Below are positions 58,159-64,000 of a stretch of 64,000 nucleotides of DNA, piece after piece. The stretch's first letter is position 1. Every line of letters starts with the position of its first letter. The DNA is from CAMLIZ01 sp036231905. Lineage in GTDB: Bacteria > Pseudomonadota > Gammaproteobacteria > Burkholderiales > Burkholderiaceae_C. Position numbers and translations under genes: made by a program. The stretch spans positions 62,001-126,000 of the forward strand of contig NZ_JAZARE010000010.1 in the NCBI RefSeq assembly GCF_036231905.1, read 5' to 3'. The notes below the pieces were generated by a model. That model was not told the DNA's origin. It searched no databases and was given only the letters and a program-made list of their open reading frames with translations.

Positions 58159-59283
58159 ATGGCCGACACCGTCATTCCGCTGACTGACCTGCGCGCTCGC
58201 ACGCGGGTGCCTGCCATCCCGGGTGAGCTGCAAGCCCCCACCGGCGAAGTGATCGACCGGCGTGGCCGTGCGCTGCGCGACCTGCGCATCTCGGTCACCG
58301 ACCGCTGCAACTTCCGTTGCAGCTACTGCATGCCCAAAGAGGTGTTCGACAGCCACTACAAGTTCCTGCCGCAGGCAGAGCTGTTGAGCTTCGAGGAGAT
58401 CACCCGCCTAGCCCGCCTGTTCGTGGCGCATGGCGTACAGAAGCTGCGCCTGACCGGTGGCGAACCGCTGCTGCGGCGGCACCTGGAAACCCTGATCGAG
58501 ATGCTGGCGGCCCTGCGCACGCCCCAGGGCGAGGCGCTCGACCTCACGCTCACCACCAATGCCTCATTGCTTGCGCGCAAGGCGCAGGCGCTCAAGGACG
58601 CCGGCCTGCAACGCGTGACCGTGAGCCTGGACGCGCTGGACGATGCGGTGTTCCGGCGCATGAACGACGTCGATTTCCCTGTGGCCGACGTGCTGGCCGG
58701 CATCGAGACCGCGCTGAAGGTCGGCCTGGGGCCGATCAAGGTCAACATGGTCGTCAAGCGCGGCGTGAACGAGCAGGAAATCGTGCCCATGGTGCGCCAC
58801 TTCCGCGAGCACTACGGCGGCCAGGTGACGCTGCGCTTCATCGAGTACATGGACGTGGGCGCCACCAACGGCTGGCGCATGGACGAGGTGCTGCCGTCGG
58901 CACAGGTGCTGCAGCGGCTGCAGGCGCTGTCCCCGCTGGACGCGCTGGAACATTCCCAAACCGGCGAGACCGCCGAGCGCTGGGCTTGGCGCGACGGCCG
59001 CGGCCAGATCGGGCTCATCTCCAGCGTGACCCGCGCGTTCTGCAGCGATTGCAACCGCGCCCGGCTGTCGACCGAAGGGCAGCTCTACCACTGCCTGTTC
59101 GCCCACAGCGGCCACGATCTGCGCAGCCTGCTGCGCGGAGGGGCCAGCGACGAGCAACTCTCCACCGTGATCGGCGCGCTCTGGCGCGGGCGCGACGACC
59201 GCTACTCCGAGCTGCGCGCCGCCGCCCCGCCGGACGATGCACCGCAGCAGCGGCGCGTCGAGATGCACTACATCGGGGGCTGA
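58159..59283 (+). CDS. moaA: GTP 3',8-cyclase (molybdenum cofactor biosynthesis)
   Basis: A 374-residue radical-SAM enzyme that makes 3',8-cH2GTP, the first step of molybdenum cofactor synthesis. The N-terminal cluster motif is 'SVTDRCNFRCSYCMPKEVF' (CxxxCxxC, about 50-68), 'KLRLTGGEPLLRRHLETLI' follows, and the C-terminal cluster ligands are in 'FCSDCNRARLS' and 'LYHCLFA' (CxxC...C). It ends without the usual final GG: 'HYIGG' is present, so the C-terminal GG is in fact intact. It is coupled to mobA (1-nt stop/start overlap) and 18 bp after the C40 peptidase gene. Confidence 0.97.
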   Translation: MADTVIPLTDLRARTRVPAIPGELQAPTGEVIDRRGRALRDLRISVTDRCNFRCSYCMPKEVFDSHYKFLPQAELLSFEEITRLARLFVAHGVQKLRLTGGEPLLRRHLETLIEMLAALRTPQGEALDLTLTTNASLLARKAQALKDAGLQRVTVSLDALDDAVFRRMNDVDFPVADVLAGIETALKVGLGPIKVNMVVKRGVNEQEIVPMVRHFREHYGGQVTLRFIEYMDVGATNGWRMDEVLPSAQVLQRLQALSPLDALEHSQTGETAERWAWRDGRGQIGLISSVTRAFCSDCNRARLSTEGQLYHCLFAHSGHDLRSLLRGGASDEQLSTVIGALWRGRDDRYSELRAAAPPDDAPQQRRVEMHYIGG

Positions 59284-59882
59284 TGCTGGCCATCCCGCGC
59301 GAGGCGATCACCGGGCTGGTGCTGGCCGGTGGGCGGGGCCAGCGTATGCAGGGGCAGGACAAGGGGCTGCTGCTGCATCGGGGCCGCCCCCTGGTGCAGC
59401 ACGCGCTGGACCGCCTGGCGCCGCAGGTCGGGCCGATGCTGATCTCGGCCAATCGGCACCTGCCCGCGTACCGGTCCTTCGGCACGCCGGTGTGCAGCGA
59501 CACCATGCCCGGTTTTCCAGGCCCGCTGGCCGGCTGGCTCAGCGCCTTGCAGGCTTGCCGCACGCCCTACCTGGCCAGCGTGCCTTGCGACGTTCCCGGC
59601 CTTCCGCTCGATCTGGTCGCCCGGCTGGCGCGCGCCTTGCATCAGGCCGATGCAGACATCGCGATGGCCCGCACACCGGAGCGCGAACAGCCGGTGTTCG
59701 CGCTGCTGCGCCATGAGCTCGCGCCTTCGCTCGAACAAGCGCTGGCGCGCGGCGAGCGCCGGGTCCTGGGCTGGGCCCTGGAGCAGCGGATGGCGGTGGT
59801 GGCGTTCGCAGACGCGGCCGCATTCCGCAACTTGAACACGCCTGCCGATCTGGATCCTTCGCCGGCAGACACAAACGGTTAA
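59283..59882 (+). CDS. mobA: Molybdenum cofactor guanylyltransferase
   Basis: A 199-residue nucleotidyltransferase. 'ITGLVLAGGRGQRMQGQDKGLLLHRGRPLVQHAL' (about 9-42) is the GTP-binding signature of MobA; 'LISANRHLPAYRSFGTPVCSDTMPGFPGPLAGWLSAL' and 'SVPCDVPGLPLDLVARL' (the metal-binding Asp of PCD) follow, and 'AFRNLNTPADL' is the closing motif. It transfers GMP to molybdopterin for bis-MGD enzymes. Its ATG shares one base with the moaA stop. Confidence 0.95.
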   Translation: MLAIPREAITGLVLAGGRGQRMQGQDKGLLLHRGRPLVQHALDRLAPQVGPMLISANRHLPAYRSFGTPVCSDTMPGFPGPLAGWLSALQACRTPYLASVPCDVPGLPLDLVARLARALHQADADIAMARTPEREQPVFALLRHELAPSLEQALARGERRVLGWALEQRMAVVAFADAAAFRNLNTPADLDPSPADTNG

Positions 59883-59897
59883 CACACCCTCTTACAA

Positions 59898-59924
59898 TGG
59901 ACATTTAGCTTCTCTAACTGTCCA
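59898..59924. promoter_or_regulatory. Near-perfect palindrome, candidate MarR operator
   Basis: TGGACATTTAG-CTTCT-CTAACTGTCCA: two 11-bp arms matching at 10 positions around a 5-bp centre. It lies just after a -10-like TACAAT (59893-59898) and ends 3 bp before the MarR-type ATG, so occupancy would block transcription of the regulator-efflux operon. Confidence 0.6.
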
Positions 59925-59927
59925 CCG

Positions 59928-60395
59928 ATGCCGACTGCCCGGGGTGCCCCCTCGCTGGACTGTGCGCGCCAGGTGCTGGCCGTGGTACCACCGCTGATGC
60001 AGGAGATCCGTACCGAAATGCGCGGTGCGGCGCCGGCCGGCATGAGCGTGCCGCAGTTCCGCATGCTGATCTTTGCGCGCAACCGGCCTGGGGCCAGCGT
60101 CACCGAAGTGGCCTCGCACCTCGGTGTCACCGTGCCCACGGCCTCGGTGGCGGTGGACCGGCTGGTGCGCCAGGGCCTGCTGGACGCACCGCAGACCCCG
60201 GACAACCGGCGCCGCCGCTCGATCGCACTCACACCGGTGGGCGCACGCGCGGTGGACCGCGCGCTGGCCAGCACCACCGACGCATTCGCACAGCGCCTGG
60301 CCACCCTGACCACCACCGAACTGCAACTGGTGCAGCAGGCCCTGTCGCTGCTGCACCGTGAGCTGGCGCCCCAGTTGCCGGGCCCTGACGCCTGA
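59928..60395 (+). CDS. MarR family transcriptional regulator
   Basis: A 155-residue MarR-type winged-helix dimer. The DNA-binding core is 'MSVPQFRMLIFARNRPGASVTEVASHLGVTVPTASVAVDRLVRQGLLDAPQTPDNRRRRSIALTPVGARAV' (about 35-105, with the DxRR wing as DNRRRR). It is followed after 9 bp by the RND adaptor gene, so it is probably a ligand-released repressor of its own efflux operon. No Shine-Dalgarno is obvious; the mRNA leader would be very short. Confidence 0.93.
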   Translation: MPTARGAPSLDCARQVLAVVPPLMQEIRTEMRGAAPAGMSVPQFRMLIFARNRPGASVTEVASHLGVTVPTASVAVDRLVRQGLLDAPQTPDNRRRRSIALTPVGARAVDRALASTTDAFAQRLATLTTTELQLVQQALSLLHRELAPQLPGPDA

Positions 60396-60404
60396 GAGAC
60401 CTCG

Positions 60405-61580
60405 ATGACCAAGAAGACCCTGTCATTCACCCTCCTGGCGCTGGCCTTGCTGGCAGGCAGCGCCTGGTGGTGGCGCTCGAGCGGCGGACTCGAACCCGCA
60501 GCAGCCGCCACGCCGCCCAAGCCGGCACCCCAGGCGGTGAGCCTGGCCGCGGCGCAGCGGCGTGACATGCCGGTGGTGCTGGAGGCCACCGGCACGGTGG
60601 TGTCGCTGAACTCGGTGGAAATCCGGCCGCAGGTGTCGTCCACCGTGCGCAGCGTGGCCATCAAGGAAGGCCAGTTCGTCAAGAAGGGCGACCTGCTGTT
60701 CAGCTTCGACGATCGCACCGACCGCGCCAACCTGGACAAGGCGCGCGCGCAGCTGCTGCGAGACCGCGCCACTCTGAACGACCTGGAGCGGCAGTGGCAG
60801 CGGGCGCAGGAGCTGCGGGCGCAGAACTTCATCGCCCAGAACGCGGCCGACACGGTGCTGTCGCAGCTGGAAGCGCAGCGGGCGCTGCTGCGCGCCGATG
60901 AAGCCGCCGTCAATGCGAGCCAGGTGGCACTGGGCTTCAACGCCATCCGCTCGCCGCTGGCCGGCCGTGCTGGTGCGGTGGCGATGTATCCCGGCAGCCT
61001 GGTCCAGCCCAGCGGTGCGCCGCTGGTCACCATCAGCCAGATCGACCCGATCGGCGTGAGCTTCACCGTGCCCGAGGCCCAGCTCGGCTCGCTGCTGCGC
61101 AGCGACCGCGCGGCCAGCGTGCAGGTGCGGCTGCCAGGCGCGCTCGCGCAGGAGCCGCTGCTGCAAGGCCAGCTGAGCTTCGTGGACAACAGCGTCGATC
61201 CCGCCACGGGCACCATCCGCGTGAAGGGCGCCCTGCCCAACGAGCGCCACCAGCTCTGGCCGGGGCAATTCGTCACCGTGCGCATGGTGCTGCGCATGAT
61301 CAAGGACGCCACCGTGGTGCCCCAGGCCGCGCTCATCCTGCGCGGCAACGAGCGCTCGGTGTACGTGGTGGACAGCGCCGGCAATGCACAGCTGCGGCCG
61401 GTGCAGCTGCGCTACGCAGCCGGTGAAGCCGCCGTCATCGAGGGCGTTCAGCCCGGCGAACGCGTGGTGCTGGAAGGCAAGCAGAACCTGCGGCCCGGCA
61501 CGCCGGTGCGTGATGCCGCCGCCACCAGGCCGGGCGCCGGCAGCGCGCCCTCGCCCGCTTCGGGAGCATCACGCCCATGA
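60405..61580 (+). CDS. RND efflux system periplasmic adaptor subunit (membrane fusion protein)
   Basis: A 391-residue HlyD-type adaptor. An N-terminal membrane anchor/signal ('TLSFTLLALALLAGSAWWW', about 5-23) is followed by the lipoyl half-motif 'VSSTVRSVAIKEGQFVKKGDLLFSFDD' (about 76-102), a short coiled-coil hairpin (about 105-170), the second lipoyl half 'IRSPLAGRAGAVAMYPGSLVQP', and beta-barrel and membrane-proximal domains ('VPQAALILRGNERSVYVVDSAGNAQLRPVQL'). It bridges the RND pump to an outer-membrane channel, which is not encoded in the window. Overlaps the permease gene by 4 bp (ATGA). Confidence 0.94.
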   Translation: MTKKTLSFTLLALALLAGSAWWWRSSGGLEPAAAATPPKPAPQAVSLAAAQRRDMPVVLEATGTVVSLNSVEIRPQVSSTVRSVAIKEGQFVKKGDLLFSFDDRTDRANLDKARAQLLRDRATLNDLERQWQRAQELRAQNFIAQNAADTVLSQLEAQRALLRADEAAVNASQVALGFNAIRSPLAGRAGAVAMYPGSLVQPSGAPLVTISQIDPIGVSFTVPEAQLGSLLRSDRAASVQVRLPGALAQEPLLQGQLSFVDNSVDPATGTIRVKGALPNERHQLWPGQFVTVRMVLRMIKDATVVPQAALILRGNERSVYVVDSAGNAQLRPVQLRYAAGEAAVIEGVQPGERVVLEGKQNLRPGTPVRDAAATRPGAGSAPSPASGASRP

Positions 61581-64000
61581 CCACCAACCTGGCCGAGCTG
61601 TTCATCCGCCGTCCGGTGATGACGGTGCTGCTCAACCTGGCTATCGTGCTGGCCGGCGTGGTGGCGCTGGGCAAGATCCCGGTGGCCGCGCTGCCCAGCT
61701 ACAACACGCCGGTGATCCAGGTGAGCGCCACCTTGCCCGGCGCTTCGCCGGACACCATGGCCAGCTCGGTGGCGCTGCCGCTGGAAAAGCAGTTCTCCAC
61801 CATCGCGGGGCTGTCCACCATCAGCTCGGTCAACACGCTGGGCACCACCTCGCTCACGCTGGAGTTCGATGCCGCCCGCGACATCGACGCCGCCGCATTG
61901 GACGTGCAGGCGGCGCTGTTCCGCGCCCAGCGTGCGCTGCCCTCGGAGATGACCGCGCCGCCGTCGTACCGCAAGCTCAACCCGGCCGATGCACCGGTGC
62001 TGATCGTCGCGCTCACCTCGCCCTCGATCAACCTCTACGAGCTGAACGACTTTGCCGAGAACCTGATGGCGCCCACGCTGTCCACCATCGACGGCGTGGC
62101 GCAGGTGTTCATCTTCGGCCAGAAGCGTTACGCGGTGCGCATCCAGGTGCGGCCAGACGCGCTGGCCGAACGCAACATGACACTGGACGAACTGCGCCAG
62201 GCGATCAGCGGTGCCAATGCCAACACGCCGGTCGGCGTGCTCGACGGCCCGCGCCAGACGCTCACCGTGCAGGCCAACAAGCAGATGCTCACCGCACGCG
62301 AGTTCGGCGACCTGATCGTCACCTCGCGCAATGGCGCGCCGGTGCGGCTGCGCGACGTGGCGGATGTGCTGGACAGCGTGGAAACCGCCAAGAACTCCGC
62401 CAGCTTCAATGGCGAAAGCTCGATCCAGCTGGCCATCCAGCGCCAGCCCAATGCCAACACGGTGGAGGTGGTGGACCGGGTGAAGGCCACCCTGCCGCGG
62501 CTGCAGGCGCAGCTGCCCGCCTCGGTGCAGATCCACCAGCTCAACGACCGCTCGGTGTCGGTGCGCGATTCGCTGCACGACGTGAACCTGACGCTCGCGC
62601 TCACCGTGGTGCTGGTGGTACTGGTGATCTTCCTGTTCCTGCGCCGGCTGTCGGCCACCATCATCCCGACCCTGTCGCTGCCGGTGTCGCTGATCGGCGC
62701 GCTGTCGCTGCTGTACGCCGGCGGCTACAGCCTGGACAACATCTCGCTCTTGGGCATCACGCTGGCCGTGGGCCTGGTGGTGGACGACGCGATCGTGATG
62801 CTGGAGAACATCGTGCGCCATGTGGAGGACGGCATGCCGCCCTTCGAAGCCGCCATCCGCGGCGCGCGCGAGATGACCTTCACCATCCTGTCCATCTCGG
62901 TCTCGCTGGTGGCGGTGCTGATTCCGATCTTCTTCATGCCGGGTGTCATCGGCCTGCTGTTCCATGAGTTCGCGGTGGTGGTGGGCCTGGCGATCCTGGT
63001 GTCGGCGCTGGTGTCGCTGACCCTGGTGCCCATGCTGTGCAGCCGCTTCCTCAAGCACCATGAGCCGCAGGACGAAGGCCGGCTGGGCCGCGCGTTCGAA
63101 CGCGGCTTCAGCGCGCTGCAGCGTGGATATGGCCGGTCGCTGGACTGGGCGCTGGCGCACCGCTGGGTGGTGCTGGCGGTGGCTGCGGCCAGCCTGGCGC
63201 TGACGGTGCTGCTCTTCATCGTGATCCCCAAGGGCTTCTTCCCGGAAGAAGACATCGGCCAGATCCAGGTGACCACCGAAGCGGCGGAGGACATCTCCTT
63301 TCCCGCGATGCAGGCCCTGCAGGCCCAGGTGGCCGAGGTGTTCCGCAAGAACCCGTCGGTGCTGAGCGTGGCCTCCTTCCTGGGCGCCGGTGGCCAGGCG
63401 TCCACGGCCAACACCGGGCGCATGTTCATCAACCTCAAGCCGCGCAAGGAGCGCCCGCCGATGCCCCAGGTGCTGGAGAGCCTGCGCAAGGAGCTGCGCG
63501 GCGTGCCCGGCATCGCCGTGTTCATGCGCCCGGTGCAGAACCTGCAGCTCGGTGGCCGTGCCAGCAAGAGCCGCTACCAGTTCATCCTGCAGAGCGTGAG
63601 CGCGGGCGCGCTCAACGAGTGGGCCGGCAAGCTGCAGGACAGGATGCGGGGCGACCCGATGTTCCGCGACGTCACCACCGACTCGCAGCTGCGCGGCCTG
63701 CAGGCCACCCTGAACATCGACCGCGACAAGGCCAACCTGCTGGGCGTGCAGATGAGTGACCTGCGCAATGCGCTGTACAGCGCATTCGGCGAGCGCCAGG
63801 TGTCCACCATCTACGCACCGAGCAACAGCTACCAGGTGATCATGGAGGCCTCCGACGCCAACCGCCAGTCGGAGGACGCCTTCAACAAGATCTACCTGCG
63901 CGGCAAGGACGGCGCGCTGGTGCCCCTGACCGCGTTTGCCACCGTGGAGCGCACGCTGGGGCCCACGGCCGTGAACCACCAAGGGCAGCTGCAGGCGATC
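61577..64000 (+). CDS. RND efflux transporter permease subunit (truncated by window end)
   Basis: 808 codons are visible of an expected length of about 1,030. It starts 'MTTNLAELFIRRPVMTVLLNLAIVLAGVVALGKIPVAALP' and carries the first periplasmic porter domain, the helix-4 proton-relay motif 'ITLAVGLVVDDAIVMLENIVRHVEDG' (Asp-Asp pair, about 394-419), a large second periplasmic loop and, near the edge, 'RDKANLLGVQMSDLRNALYSAFG'. The sequence is closest in style to the MdtB/MdtC-type HAE1 pumps. With the MarR regulator and adaptor it forms a MarR-MFP-RND operon; export of a drug-like or aromatic compound is likely. The reading frame is open through base 64000. Confidence 0.94.
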   Translation, partial: MTTNLAELFIRRPVMTVLLNLAIVLAGVVALGKIPVAALPSYNTPVIQVSATLPGASPDTMASSVALPLEKQFSTIAGLSTISSVNTLGTTSLTLEFDAARDIDAAALDVQAALFRAQRALPSEMTAPPSYRKLNPADAPVLIVALTSPSINLYELNDFAENLMAPTLSTIDGVAQVFIFGQKRYAVRIQVRPDALAERNMTLDELRQAISGANANTPVGVLDGPRQTLTVQANKQMLTAREFGDLIVTSRNGAPVRLRDVADVLDSVETAKNSASFNGESSIQLAIQRQPNANTVEVVDRVKATLPRLQAQLPASVQIHQLNDRSVSVRDSLHDVNLTLALTVVLVVLVIFLFLRRLSATIIPTLSLPVSLIGALSLLYAGGYSLDNISLLGITLAVGLVVDDAIVMLENIVRHVEDGMPPFEAAIRGAREMTFTILSISVSLVAVLIPIFFMPGVIGLLFHEFAVVVGLAILVSALVSLTLVPMLCSRFLKHHEPQDEGRLGRAFERGFSALQRGYGRSLDWALAHRWVVLAVAAASLALTVLLFIVIPKGFFPEEDIGQIQVTTEAAEDISFPAMQALQAQVAEVFRKNPSVLSVASFLGAGGQASTANTGRMFINLKPRKERPPMPQVLESLRKELRGVPGIAVFMRPVQNLQLGGRASKSRYQFILQSVSAGALNEWAGKLQDRMRGDPMFRDVTTDSQLRGLQATLNIDRDKANLLGVQMSDLRNALYSAFGERQVSTIYAPSNSYQVIMEASDANRQSEDAFNKIYLRGKDGALVPLTAFATVERTLGPTAVNHQGQLQAI

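Overview
The window is a contiguous piece of chromosome from a high-GC betaproteobacterium, most likely order Burkholderiales. This rests on gene families and gene order: a Crp/acyl-CoA dehydrogenase catabolic set, ComFB, nadA/nadC/nadB, clpB, an aminotransferase-hom-thrC-moeA-moaD run, a PIN-PhoH protein, prpE, and moaA-mobA. No phage, insertion sequence or CRISPR array was seen. Genus-level placement is not possible by eye. About 50 protein genes and two tRNAs are supported; the last gene (an RND pump permease) runs off the right edge.

Layout. 0-4.7 kb: Crp/Fnr regulator, phosphotransferase, acyl-CoA dehydrogenase, a hypothetical protein, a glutathione transferase and tRNA-Arg(TCT). 4.8-9.8 kb: a double-PAS hybrid histidine kinase, a compositionally different FkbM-like methyltransferase, tRNA-Pro(TGG), and an Lrp-rraA-hypothetical operon. 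9.9-15.7 kb: an EamA exporter, a metallo-beta-lactamase-fold lipoprotein, and an acetolactate-synthase-like enzyme translationally coupled to an MFS transporter and divergent from an AraC regulator. 15.8-21.6 kb: a putative roadblock-domain protein, then de novo NAD synthesis (nadA-nadC, and nadB on the other strand) with a GNAT and ComFB between. 21.7-25.7 kb: clpB, flavin reductase, crcB and moaE on the minus strand.

25.8-44.1 kb is the most distinctive region. It is an approximately 18-kb biosynthetic island dominated by one 4183-residue NRPS/PKS hybrid with the domain order A-PCP-KS-AT-ACP-aminotransferase-C-A(Ser)-PCP-C-A(degenerate)-PCP and no thioesterase. It is followed by two overlapping alpha/beta-hydrolase-like genes (one without a nucleophile, one with a Cys nucleophile), a membrane-anchored CocE/NonD hydrolase on the opposite strand, an Sfp-type phosphopantetheinyl transferase and a DapA-like lyase. 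The domain order is like that of iturin/mycosubtilin synthetases and predicts a beta-amino-acyl-serine core. The island lies exactly between moaE and moaD, which are usually neighbours, so it appears to have split a molybdopterin-synthase operon.

44.1-64 kb: moaD-moeA-mobB-thrC-hom-aminotransferase (minus strand), divergent from an Mth938-type protein (both outer genes use TTG starts); a Bcp-type peroxiredoxin; a promoter plus terminator unit that may be a small RNA or attenuator ahead of phoH; an M3 oligopeptidase; prpE; a C40 peptidase; moaA-mobA; and a MarR regulator with a near-perfect operator-like palindrome leading an RND efflux operon. Molybdenum cofactor genes thus occur at three places in the window (moaE; moaD-moeA-mobB; moaA-mobA).
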